Shown here: positions 33,891-44,510 of the stretch, piece by piece
How positions within the stretch are numbered: the first letter of the stretch is position 1
Layout: each line of letters begins with the position of its first letter
Source of the DNA: Tricholomella constricta
Taxonomy: Eukaryota; Basidiomycota; Agaricomycetes; Agaricales; Lyophyllaceae
Length of the DNA stretch: 64,000 bases
Reading direction: 5' to 3'
NCBI GenBank assembly: GCA_013368375.1
Contig: JAACJP010000019.1
Coordinates: 248,001 to 312,000 of the forward strand
Notes under the pieces: model-generated
Told to the model about the DNA's origin: nothing
Databases searched by the model: none
What the model saw: only the letters and a program-made list of their open reading frames with translations
Translations under genes and position numbers: made by a program

Positions 33891-36800
33891 TTACAACGAC
33901 GTGGGTTCTAGAACGTCGGGCTTGAAGCGTAGTCTAGAAATGAGAACCGTATCCCAAGGTCCCCCGTTGTTGGAGACCTTGCTAGAGGAGAGAGGGTTGC
34001 CAGGTACGGGCTCGTCATAGGAAGGACCACCAAGCTCCGGCGGAACTTCCGTATCGGTCGTGAACGTGCCCCAAGGCTGGCCATTTCTGGGCGACGAGAA
34101 CACATTGAAGTGCACCTGCCGGAGCCGCAAGCATGAAGGGTCAACAAAACGACACTCATGACTAACGAAGCAAACTTTATCATACCTGTCCATCAGGGTG
34201 GTTGTGGCTTACGAAGAGAGCATAGTCTGGTGCGTCGAGGGTCCCAATGACTGCGGAGCGAGATACTCGGTAATTAGCTTAAAAAGGACAGATAAGCCCA
34301 CGTACCCAAAAACAGGTCCTCTTTCTGGACGTGATGCGTAAGGCCGTAGATCTGCATAATGGCGTCCACGTTGGCCTTGAACCACTTCTTCGGTACATCC
34401 AAACTCTCCATGTACCGATACATCGTGGTCTCCGTGCACATGTGCGCCGTCTTATGCCCGGCGCGCAACGGGAACGTGTATCGTCTGCTGACATTTTGTC
34501 TATACGGGTCACATTAGCATCATCAACATCGGCATCACATTTTTGAAAGATCACAGGGGCACGACCGATGAGCCACCCCGTGAAACGATGATGCGACAAT
34601 TGAACTTGCGACCGAGAAAAATGAAGCACGAAAACACACTCACGAGACATTATTCCCGCCCCTCCCCTTGAACGTCAGGAGCCCAACAAACGCATCATAC
34701 CCCCGCTGCGCTGCATTCCTTTTATCCTGGCGCTGGCTCCCCGATGCCACGCGGCCATACCCATAGAGCGAGGGCAGCCCGCGTACGTGGCCCTCCGCCG
34801 ACCTCTCCGGATGAAACGAGTTAAACAACGTCACAAACTTCCCGGACGGCTTCGAGAGGTACCCCACTGCACCCAGGTACACCGGGGACGGTTCCCAAAG
34901 CGGAAGCGTCACTGCAGCCAAATAGATAGATATTGAAGTGAGCATCCACGATTGAACGACAGGACAGAAACACATGATTGAACACTTACGCGACGGATGG
35001 AACTGATGGCTTAACAACAACCTGTACCTGCGTTCGTCACGCATTGTCGCAAGCCGCTCATCCTTGGGCGCCGGTGATTCGTAGCCCTCAAAGCCATGAG
35101 GGGCAGGCCCAGGAGTCGTGAGAAGCCCGAGGTCCTCAAGTGAGCCCGACGAAGGTGTGTGGGACTCGAAGAGCGACGACGCGCGCGTGGACGGCGCATA
35201 AATGACGGGCTCGGGCATGCGCATGCGCGCGGAGGAGACCGTATTTTCAAAGTGCAATGTGGTCGTCCCATGTGGCGAAATGGCAGCTGGGCGCACGGTT
35301 ATCGCAGAGCCAGAAAGGTCTTCCTGCGCGGTAAGATACGTGCTGTCCGTCGACGAGGAGTCGGGCGAGATACCGAGCAAGACATCCGCTGCACCATCCT
35401 TCACTATGTTGCATCAATAAGCATCCGGATTACATCCGAAAAGATCAAAGAGCAAGCCCACGCACGTGGTGTCGTACCAGCACTCGGCAGGGGCACGGGG
35501 CGCATGTCCGGAGACGGGTTTGACTTGGTCTTGTCCCACTCCCACTCCCACTGCCTCTCTCTTTCACTTTCGATCACCGTGGGCGACATCATCTGCTCCT
35601 CCCCCGCAGCACCGCCATCCCGGAGAAAGGCCTTACGCATCACCTTGACATCCTCCACGATCTGTTCAAACGGCGGGCGTACGTCCGCGTCGCGATGCCA
35701 ACACACGCGGAGGAGCTCTTGGAGCGCAGGGGTATTAAATCGCGTGAGTGGGATGGCCGGGCGCTCGTTCTCTTCTACGTGATGGTCAGCCAACGCGCGG
35801 GCATGGGTCGACCAGAAACTCGGTACTCACTCAATACGAAATGGCGCACAGCGTCGTCGTCCATGAGCGGCCACGGCATCTTTCCCCAAGCGACAATCTC
35901 GACGCATGAGATGGCGAACGCGTACACGTCCATCTGCGGAGTCAGCGAGAGCTGGCTCTGGCCTGACATCAGCTCCGGCGCCTGCCACCTCAGTGTTCCA
36001 TCTGCACACAAAAAATTAGTGAGTGGGCAGGGGATGGAAGTAGGGGTTACGTGCGAGGGGGCGTTGTCCCGCTGATGCGGTATGCCTCTGACTTCATTTC
36101 GCTCTGCCCAAAGTCCGAGATGACGCAGTGGATGTTGTCGTCCACCAACACGTTCGCCGCCTAGTAAGCGTACATAACCATTCAGCGATGTACATATGTG
36201 CGCGCGAGTACGTACCTTGAGATCCCCATGCAGCACGCCGTTCCGATGGAGGTACTCCATCCCCCGTGCAATCTCCAGCATGAATCGGAATAGGTCTCCC
36301 TCGCGCGAAACAGTCGTCTGTTGCTGCTCATCCCTTCCGCGACCAGAGCTACTCCCCCACACAGGAAATGACGCCGTGCGCTGCCTCCCTATCAGAGGCG
36401 CCGCAGTCACACTTGCACCAATAGCGCCACTCATACTTCCCCCGGGTCGATGTCTGACCCGCTCCTCCTCCACACCCTTGACCTTCTTTAAAAATTCTAC
36501 CAAACTCCCCCTCCGCATGTACGCACATACAAAGAACCACGGTCGTTCACCACTCGCACTACTCGCACCAAATAGCTCGAGGACATTCCGGTGCCTGAGG
36601 GCCTTCCAGATCCCCACTTCGCGCACAAACAGCGCGCGCGGCGTCGTGGGTGCCAGGACCTTGATTGCCACCGTGCGTCCGCGCCACGTACCCTTGTACA
36701 CGTCCGAGAAGAATCCCAAACCGATCTTCGTCTCGCGATCCACCTCGTAGCGCGTGATCGTCCACGCTGGCAGGGAGGTGTCGAGCCCGTGCCCCAGCGA

Positions 36801-38751
36801 CATGCGCCGCAGCGCGTCAATGCCAGATTCGATGAACTCACGGTCGAGCGTGTCCCGCCCTTCAAACTCGCCGTCGCTTCCACTGCTACCCCCGCTTCCC
36901 TGCGTCTTCGTGCTCCCCGACCTCATCCGCGGCTGCTTCTTCGTCTTCTCCTCCACCTCCGTCGTCGTCGTCGTCACCGCCGTCTCACCAACCCCAACCC
37001 TCTCCAATGCCCTCTGCAGCGTCTTGATTGCTTCAGGCATCTCCTCCCTCCCAATCTGCAGCACCCCGAGCATCTCCACATCGCTGCTCGTCTGCAGCGC
37101 CGTCCGCATCAGCGCCCGCAAATCCGCACTGTCCTTTGCCGCATCCACCGTGTCCTGGTTCGCGTGCAGCGTCTTGAGCGCTGGCAAGATCTGCGATTCG
37201 CGGAGGCGGGACGGCGACGCCGCCGTTATCGTCTTCTCCATCTCCATTGGCGGCGGCGGACCCACCACCGGCGACATCTTCGCAATCTCCTCCAGAATCC
37301 GCTGCGTGTCCTCGGCCCGTCGCGCGTCGACCGCCTGCATCTGCTTGAGGATGCGCACCTGGATCCGGAAACCGAACATGCGCAGCGCGGCGGTCAGCAT
37401 GTCGTCGCAAGCACGGATGTGCGCCAGGATCTCGTCGCGTTTGAGGTATCGCTTCAGAAACGGCCGGTGTACTTGTTTCTGCAGGAACCTGTGCACTTCT
37501 GCAAAGGATCTACGGCGAGGTAAGTAGGTGGTTTACCTTTTCGCAGAACTTGTGCACGCACTGGGTGAGGTTTTCGATGGGTGCGGCGAGCTCGACAGCA
37601 ACGGTATTGCCTGCTTCGCTGATCTCTTCGCGCACGGATAGAAGGATATCGGCGCACCGCTCCGTGAGGCGCAGGCATGCGAGCCGGTTCGTCTGTAATC
37701 ATAATTAGCGCGCTGAGTCGCGGAGGAGAGACGATGTTATTCGAAACGGGGTGGCAGTACCGCCGTTGGGAGATGCAACTACAAGGGTTTACGCCACACA
37801 AATGGACGCAGGTGCAGCGGACGAAGGCCCCTTAGCGCACACCGAAGATAAATAAAAACTTAGGCAATAACGCGTGTGTGCGGCGAAGCGGTCATATAGT
37901 ACAGGAGTCCCCTTTATAGAGGATAAGAGCCCCACGGGAGCCCAAACGCCGATAGACATACGGATGCGACAAGAAAGGGAAAAAATAAACAAGAGAGGGG
38001 AAAACGGGCACGTACGTCGACGAGCTGGAGTGCATCCCAGATGTTGAGCAACACGCGCGCGGCGGACGCGAGACCGGGAACTGGGACAAGTTCGAGCAAA
38101 TCCATGGACGTGAATAGCACGTCGTGAGCCACATCCCCCGTCGTACCTAGCACCGATGCCGCCGCTTTTGCCACTCTCTGAACGAAAACAATTAATAAAA
38201 ATATTTCATGGTATATTCGTACTCGCCTCGCGCGTGTGCATCCATCCGTTGGTCTGTTCCTCCGGGACAGTATTCTTCCTGCGAGGCGGGTCCCGCCATG
38301 GCCGATGGATGACCTCCTCTGCCCCGCTGCCCCACCAGCTACTTGGAGACCCGTTGGGCGGCGTCACGCCTCCCGTAGCCGACACCGTCCCATGTTGCCC
38401 TTCCATCGAATCAAGGCGCTTCCTCATGGTGATACCAAACACGGAAAAGGCGTTCGAACTAGGGCTCGTTTCGTCGGCACTGTTGTCGTACGCCATGGGT
38501 ACGCTGGGCTCGGATATGACTCTGCTTAGCGGGGTGGCGAAGGGTGAGCTGGGCGGGGGCCTCATTGTTGAGGTGGAGTGGCCGCGGGGGCGGGCGGGCA
38601 AGGCAGATGGGGGAGAGAGGACATCGCTTGGGAGGTGCCGGGGCGTGTGTGTGGGCGTGCTAGATGCGGACGACGCTGGCGAGGCAGACGGGTTGAGCGG
38701 GGACGACACGCGCGGCAACGTCGCGCCCGCCGGCGACGATGGAGCTACCAT
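33891..38751 (-). CDS. multidomain protein kinase, MLKL-like N-terminus
   Basis: Twelve exons (38227-38751, 38016-38177, 37537-37692, 36216-37478, 36055-36160, 35831-36001, 35478-35774, 34990-35403, 34644-34911, 34306-34487, 34186-34250, 33891-34115), 1277 aa. Residues 1-175 are Pro/Ser-rich and disordered. About 175-330 is a helical bundle (DLLELVPVPGLASAARVLL, NRLACLRLTERCADILLSVR EEI) like the MLKL-type N-terminal adaptor of basidiomycete kinases. The kinase domain (about 520-860) has GLGFFSDV, VAIKVL, HGDLKAANVL (Gly for Arg of HRD), SDFGQ and LRWQAPEL, plus a roughly 60-residue insertion before the catalytic loop. The last 200 residues form a conserved block (VYLGAVGYLSKPSGKFVTLF, GTLDAPDYALFVSHNHPDGQ) of unknown function. 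Introns 38178-38226 and 36002-36054 fit in frame only as GC-AG; the intron at 37693-38015 is 323 nt. Confidence 0.85.
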
Positions 38752-39760
38752 GGCGATCTCAAGCCCGGAATTGGCGGCGAATAGTTCAGTTGTATGTTAT
38801 CTAGAGTTGAGAGCTCGCCTTTACGGAGTTCCAGGTAACAGGCAGTACTCTGGTCGTAGCTGCGGGGAGAAAGCAACGTGCGGCTGACCGGTTATATGTA
38901 AGTAACTAGCACTCGTGGGAAGATCGTTGCGATCAAGGAAGTAAATCTTGAGCGGAAACAAATGGAGGGATGGATGGATTACCCGCAGCTATTGTCTAAG
39001 TAGTGTTTTACGTTCCTTTTATAAGGCGGATGGAAGAAAATATGGAAGAAGGAGAAGGGAGCGTTGGTGCAGACGCCAGTGCACAGGTGAGCGCCAATCC
39101 TGTGCTTTGATCCTATTTGACTTCCAAGTCATAATGATTGCATCGTTCCATCTCAAGCTGCCCAAAGAAAAAACTGACCGAACCCCGAATCCTCCGCGAC
39201 ATCTGCCAAGGAGCCCATATGAGGCTGTATTGGAAGCCTCACACAACTGCGTGGTGGAGCGTCACACATCATTTTGTCGAAGACTAATCAAAGCTCGGGA
39301 CTTGAACGTGTCGAAATGTACTGACCAGCATCCATTGCTGCGAACGAACGGTCAACCTTGACTTGGTCTTCGGATATCGCAATGCAGCAGATTGCGAAGT
39401 GATACGTCATTCGCAGGCTCCAGTTCCGAAGGTACTTTGTCGCCGTGACCTATCCTATAATACAGGTTCTAGCTTTCGAGACACACCTCGATGAATGTGG
39501 CGAGATGGCCCAGCGGCGCAAGGTGCAAGCAAGAGTCGACCGTAAGTACATACGACTAGTCCCAAGGATGGGGGTCGACTCACGAGATGGTCTAAAGGCG
39601 CCATACTGGGGAGGGCGTTTGTCATTTATCACATCTGGTTTCTTCGGAGGCCGGAGCTTAGATACGCAGGTATTCGTTTTTCCCCCCGTCTCCGAAGGAC
39701 GGAACTGGTTGTGCACCCGTGGTCGAATATTGATCAATATGTTGGCGAAGCAGCCAAGCA
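38752..39760. other. intergenic with inverted dispersed repeat
   Basis: Positions about 39315-39545 match 56290-56510 in reverse orientation (ACTGACCAGCATCCATTGCT, CTTTCGAGACACACCTCGA). Otherwise no gene is seen; this is the kinase promoter side. Confidence 0.5.
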
Positions 39761-39855
39761 GGCGACATGGCCGAGCGGTCTAAGGCGCTAGAATCAGGAG
39801 GTTAACTCTTCATATCTAGTCTTTCGGGGCGTGAGTTCGAATCTCACTGTCGTCA
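39761..39855 (+). tRNA. tRNA-Leu (CAG), with intron
   Basis: 95 nt with the same stems as the copy at 20841: GGCGACA/TGTCGTC acceptor, discriminator A, anticodon CAG, A and B boxes intact. The mature part appears identical. The 15-nt intron (AGGTTAACTCTTCAT) differs at a few bases from the other copy. Confidence 0.93.
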
Positions 39856-40288
39856 TGGATCTTTTTTGTCACTGTCAGTGTCACTGTAATGGCACTAAGT
39901 ACAAAGGCTGAAACATATGTTGAAGCACAGTGTATTACATATGTATATTTATGTTTCCTGTAGCCCCAATGTAGCAAGGTCATCTTGAAACTTTATCACA
40001 GTAGAAAAAAACCTTTGTTGGCGGCCCCAAATCCGGTTGTCGTCGATAACGCAATGCTTGTGATTCCACGGTATGTAAGCATGGCGGTTACTGCGGGCAA
40101 TGCCTTGGTAAACTGATACTTATGTGAATCTTTGAATAGCTGTTCCCAGGTTCATGCCAAAGTAACAACGAAATCAGGGTTAGGGTTTACACGACTGCAC
40201 ACCGGCGACCAACGAGCCGGAGCCGCCCCAAAAGTGAAGCTCTCTCTTCCCCGCCGACAAAGCGAAAATTGAAGCGCAGTAGCATAAA
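39856..40288. other. intergenic, promoter of the thioesterase-like gene
   Basis: No gene. Contains GGGTTAGGGTTT at about 40177, too short to be a telomere tract, and pyrimidine-rich CTCTCTCTTCCCC at about 40241 just before the start codon. Confidence 0.4.
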
Positions 40289-41786
40289 ATGGCCGCGGTT
40301 TTGACACCACGGTCTGCAAAGATGTCCCTCGAGCGCCTGATCAACGCGCTTCGCCCAGTGCTAGCGGAGAATTTCGGGGTCGTGATACGTTATGTGCCAA
40401 CTCTCGCGAAATACCTGCTTTGTCTGCTGTTCTTGATCAATGTGCGCTCGTGGCCGCTTATGTGGCACTGTGAGTTCATAATTTGGGTCTCTGTGTTGAA
40501 GAAACTGATTGTGTCGCGAAAAAAGTCCGCGTGTTCAGGCCGGTGTTTCGTATCAGGCTCGAGCACAAATTGCTCCAATGGCGGACGATGTTCATGTCGC
40601 GTGCGAGGAAGATTCAGGCAGAGGACGAATGGCTTGATTCTATCTCTCCTGTCGGCGCCGATCCAATGAGCTTTTCGATCAAATATAATACATGGGCTAG
40701 TGAGCATGGGTCCCCGGAAATTTATTCAAATTGCTGACAGAAATTACGCACAGGCATCGACGACAGTGATTTCAACGGCCATTTGAGTAACTCGAGTTAT
40801 GCCAAAGTGGGTCGTTACACCCTTTTCTTCTCTTCCGGAGTTCTCACATCTGTGTTCTTTGCAGACGATGGATTCTGCGCGTTTCAAAGCTGCCCTCGCC
40901 ATGTTCCCAATGTTTTTCCGTGCTGGAGGATGGATGGCCTTGGCAGGTGCGTATACCTCCGTGAAACCGAATCTCATCTCATGTCGATACCAGCTACACA
41001 CTACAACTTCATTCGCGAAATTCCCATACTCGCACCTTACGAGATTAGACTGAGCATTGGAACTTGGGACCAAAAATGGGTGCGTTACCCTCCTTGCCTT
41101 CTCGAATCCTGCTCATTGCCACCCAGATCTACATCATTGCCAAGTTCGTGACCAAGCCCAAATCAAAATCAAAATCCAAGTCCAAGCCCGCCGAACAGCC
41201 CACATCTCCATCCTCCAACTCCAACTCCGACACCGAAACCTCCACCCTCTTCACCGCCTCCCTCCGCACCCCCGCAGACGCAGACGCCATCTCCACCACC
41301 GGCACCCCCTTCCCGCCCAGCGATACCCCCACCGCCACTTCCATCCCCACCAACGCACAATCACAGGGCGATACCCCCACCCCCACCATCACGGCCGCAC
41401 TCAAAGCCGTAGTCGCGTCCCTCGCGTCCGAGCCCGAGCCGGACGGCGCCATCCTGCACACCATCTCCGTCTCGCAGTGCTGCTTCAAAGTCGGGCGCAT
41501 CACCGTCCCGCCCGTACTCGTCCTCGCCGTCAACGGGTTCAGCGCCCCCTCTCCCTCGCCCAACGCACCTCCACATTGGGCCAAAGCAAAGGCGGTGATG
41601 TCGCGCCCGCTTGGGGGCAGCACGCGCGCGCTGCACGGGTTGCTGAAGGGCGGGTGGAGAGACATGCCTCCCGCGGAGCGCTGGTGGGATCAGGCGATGG
41701 GTGGGGTGGTGGAGGAGCGGAGACGGAGGGCGCTGGAGGTTGTTCAGGCCCTTGGGCTTGGGATGGGTGGCGTTAGGAATCTGTAG
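40289..41786 (+). CDS. THEM6-like thioesterase-fold membrane protein
   Basis: Six exons: 40289-40469, 40526-40699, 40754-40806, 40865-40946, 40994-41079 and 41127-41786; 411 aa, introns 47-58 nt, all phases agree. An N-terminal hydrophobic segment (LAKYLLCLLFLINV RSWPL) anchors the protein. The hotdog-fold 4HBT/THEM6-type region reads YNTWAS-DDSDFNGHLSNSSYAK, DSARFKAALAMFPMFFRAGG, THYNFIREIPIL and SIGTWDQKWIYIIAKFVT. The conserved DxDxxGHxxNxxY core is the acyl-thioester-binding motif of the fold. A low-complexity linker follows (KSKSKSK, then Ser/Thr/Pro), and the C-terminal half has LHTISVSQCCFKVGRITVPP and GGWRDMPPAERWWD. The substrate is unknown; by family it is probably an acyl-CoA thioesterase-like protein. 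Confidence 0.87.
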
Positions 41787-42270
41787 GGATGGAATGGGGA
41801 TTGGAGGGAGCTCCTATATCTCGGTTATTTTACTTACCTCTAGATTAGACGTCGACACCGCGCGGTGTAGTTTTGGGATATCTCAGTTTTTTAATAAAGG
41901 AATCTATTCGGATACGTTATAACGTTCGCGGCTCGAGAGCACGATTTCGAACACAGGAACAGGGGGACAGGAAACAGGAAACAGGCAAATAAGAAATAGA
42001 AATAGAAAAACAGGGAGAACGGAGCAACATTGAAATCGGGGGGGTATACAAGAGCGTCATCATCACAATCGTCGTCTCGTGCACATCATCATCATCGTAC
42101 GTTCCGCAGCCTCGGATCCACACACACACACAAGTCACTTCAAGTCCAAGTCCAAGTCCGAGTCCAGGTTCAAGTCAAAGTCAGAGTCCAAATCAAAGTC
42201 AAGCCCGGGCCCAAGCAACGAGCAGCAGCAGCAATCACACCAACAGTTCTTCGTGGCGCGCGGGAGCGCC
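41787..42270. repeat. convergent intergenic region with AAGTCC-type minisatellite
   Basis: Between two convergent stops. Positions about 42120-42205 are an imperfect hexamer repeat (CAAGTC, CAAGTCCGAGTC, CAAAGTCAG) preceded by (CA)6. It lies in the 3' flank of both genes. Confidence 0.65.
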
Positions 42271-43854
42271 TTACTCGTGAAGCCCCATCGCAATGGACAT
42301 CTCACACACAGGGAAATCATCAAACAGGCCCTTCTCCTCCTTGTCCCCCTTCTCCTCTTCCTCTTCGTGCTCATGCTCGCGCTCGTGCTCCTCTTCGGGT
42401 CCAAGCTGGAGATACGCCAGTCCCAGTGGTGAAGGCGAAAGCAGCCGGCGCTCAGCAGCGTAGCGCTCAAAGCCCCTCGTCATCACTCCCTGGTCATAGT
42501 CATAGGCGTGATGCTTCCGACTCCCAAATTCATGATCGCTCCCGTGCGCAAAGTCCATGTAAAGGACGACGTCCTCGTCGTCGGTATCATCGTCGGTATC
42601 ATCGGACTCGAGGTCGTCGGAATCGTCGTCGTCGTCATCCTGGATAAGGCTCTCGAGGTGTTGGATAAGGTTGGGGTTGGGCAGGTACGGCTTGGGCGCG
42701 ACAATGTCTACGGGCCGATGCGCGGGCGGGGACGGGGCCGGGGAGGCACACATGTGCGCTGGGAAAGGCAGAGGCGAGAATGGAGGCGAAGATGGAGGGA
42801 GGGGGACGTATCCGACACCGTCAGATGCATGCGCCGCGCCGTGCCACCGGAACGGGTCAAGTGTGGTCGTTGGGATGGGGTACTGCTTCTTGATTCCGAA
42901 TATATCTCGATTTCGGAGTACCATAGGGTTGGCAAGGCGGGGGGAGTGCATGTTCACGTTCGAGCGATATTCCGCGAATTGGCGAGCGTGGCGCGGTGGG
43001 AGAGTGACTCGTTCGTCGTCGTCGTCCTTCCCGACGAGATCGGCGGTGAAGAGGCGTTCTCCCATAAAAGAGGAGAGTGCGCTGAAGAGGATGGGTTCGT
43101 CGTGGAGAGGGAGCGGTGTGGAAGGCGTTTCGTGCGTGTGGTGAGCGTGTGAAGGGGGTGGTGGGGGACGTACATGGTCATGGTCATGGTCGTGATAATT
43201 ATACGAGTCGCGCATTGCCTTCGTACGAGCAGTATGATGGCGTTCCGGATTGCGCAGTAAGATGATCTTATCATTCTCCTTGACAAGATCCGCAGTGTGG
43301 CGGCGCTCGTACGACGTGTCCCCAATCTGGACTCGTCCCTTCTTGATGTGGAGGAAACGTGCTGCGTCTTGCTCGTCAACATGCAGAGATTGGTGTTGGG
43401 GCTGGGTTTGGTACCTCCCCAGAACGCTTGTCTTCGGAAGGGGCGAAGTTGGAGCCATTCTCCTGCCTTGGAGCCGCCCACGTCCTGTGCCGATGGGAGG
43501 CTGAGGGGAAGGGATACTCGCAGAAGAAGCCCGTGCGTGAACCGAAGAGCATGGTCGCCACGTTCCGATGGGCGCCTGTCGCCTCACCTCGGTAGCTCGA
43601 TATTCAATTCCGGGAGATGGGGAGAGTGTGAGAGAGACTGAGTAAGAGACTGAGTAAGGATGAGTCATGCTGTAAGGCCCTGCAAGTTTAGGAGACGCCT
43701 GCTTGAGAATGTCGTCCTGATACAAAGCGGGTCCATTTGGAGCAGTGTAAGACGGCGGAGGAGAAGCGAGCTTGTAGTATTCGAACAAGGGCGGCGGTGA
43801 AGCCCCGAACAAGGCTTTCAGACGCAAGAAAAAGTCATCGTTTGAAGGTAACAT
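42271..43854 (-). CDS. His/Asp-rich hypothetical protein
   Basis: Open frame of 527 aa from ATG 43854 to TAA 42271; the frame continues upstream but without an ATG. No known domain recognised. Visible features: N-terminal MLPSNDDFFLRLKALFGASP PPLFEYYK; a segment HTADLVKENDKIILLRNPER HH; a His/Asp repeat (YHDHDHDHDH); HDEPILFSALSSFMGERLFT ADL; a long Pro/Ser linker; an acidic run (DDDDDDSDDLESDDTDDD); and a Glu/His tail. An optional 87-nt in-frame intron (GTGAGG..CTCAG) lies near 43502-43588. A truncated, broken copy of part of this gene lies at 56540-56830. Function unknown. Confidence 0.6.
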   Translation of the reverse strand: MLPSNDDFFLRLKALFGASPPPLFEYYKLASPPPSYTAPNGPALYQDDILKQASPKLAGPYSMTHPYSVSYSVSLTLSPSPGIEYRATEVRRQAPIGTWRPCSSVHARASSASIPSPQPPIGTGRGRLQGRRMAPTSPLPKTSVLGRYQTQPQHQSLHVDEQDAARFLHIKKGRVQIGDTSYERRHTADLVKENDKIILLRNPERHHTARTKAMRDSYNYHDHDHDHVRPPPPPSHAHHTHETPSTPLPLHDEPILFSALSSFMGERLFTADLVGKDDDDERVTLPPRHARQFAEYRSNVNMHSPRLANPMVLRNRDIFGIKKQYPIPTTTLDPFRWHGAAHASDGVGYVPLPPSSPPFSPLPFPAHMCASPAPSPPAHRPVDIVAPKPYLPNPNLIQHLESLIQDDDDDDSDDLESDDTDDDTDDEDVVLYMDFAHGSDHEFGSRKHHAYDYDQGVMTRGFERYAAERRLLSPSPLGLAYLQLGPEEEHEREHEHEEEEEKGDKEEKGLFDDFPVCEMSIAMGLHE

Positions 43855-44510
43855 ATCTGTGGCGGAGGAAGGGCAATCTCTGTCACTCACAGCCTCTCGT
43901 CAGCCGAAAAGGGAACGCACGTTCTGGCAGAGTCCACTTTATGAGACGAGTCGCTGTGAGGGTAGCAGTAATTCTGCAGCTCAATCAAGGTAAGGTTGCA
44001 ACTTGGCGAGAGAGGTTGGTGGGTTGCATAGCCCTTCGAATGAGCCCTTTATAAGACAACTAGCCAATGACTCTGATGGAACGTTCTGAAGTCCCATGGC
44101 GGTGCGTGGAAACGACAAGGAACAACGACAAAGACAAAGACAGAGCGATACAAGGCCCATCAAGGAGGCTTTGACAATTGCCACACAATACATGAAAGCC
44201 CAAACAGTCGATCTCCGAACAACAGACTCGAAAGACAGAATAACAAGCGGCAGGCGGCCCGATACAATCACGGGACAATTGCTGTGATGATAATTGAATA
44301 CAATTGATAGGGGTTTATACCATGAATCCTCGTATACTTGTCCACCTACTTACAATCCACCATACTCTACTTCACATACTATCCCTGGTTTCTTTCTTTA
44401 CCCACAGTACGTACTTCTCGACGAGGTACTATCTGAGTTGCTGATGTAACGTAGTCGGGAATTAAAATCTTCAAATCTTCAAATCTTCAAATATACCACC
44501 AATTGAAGGC
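43855..44510. other. intergenic; left part of the segmental duplication
   Basis: From about 44100 the sequence is shared with about 56800 onwards. Just before the MYND gene is an ATCTTCAA octamer array (3 units here, 4 units in copy 2 at about 57113-57145). Confidence 0.55.

Noticed and set aside
36591..37527. Long plus-strand frames antisense to the kinase
   Set aside because: Arg/His/Leu-rich antisense shadows of a GC-rich exon; the minus strand carries clear kinase motifs.
40177..40190. TTAGGG-like strings here, at 11645 and at 19981
   Set aside because: One to two units each, isolated, in different orientations. Not telomere tracts.
42508..43152. 214-aa plus-strand frame
   Set aside because: Antisense shadow of the acidic and His-rich low-complexity parts of the minus-strand gene.
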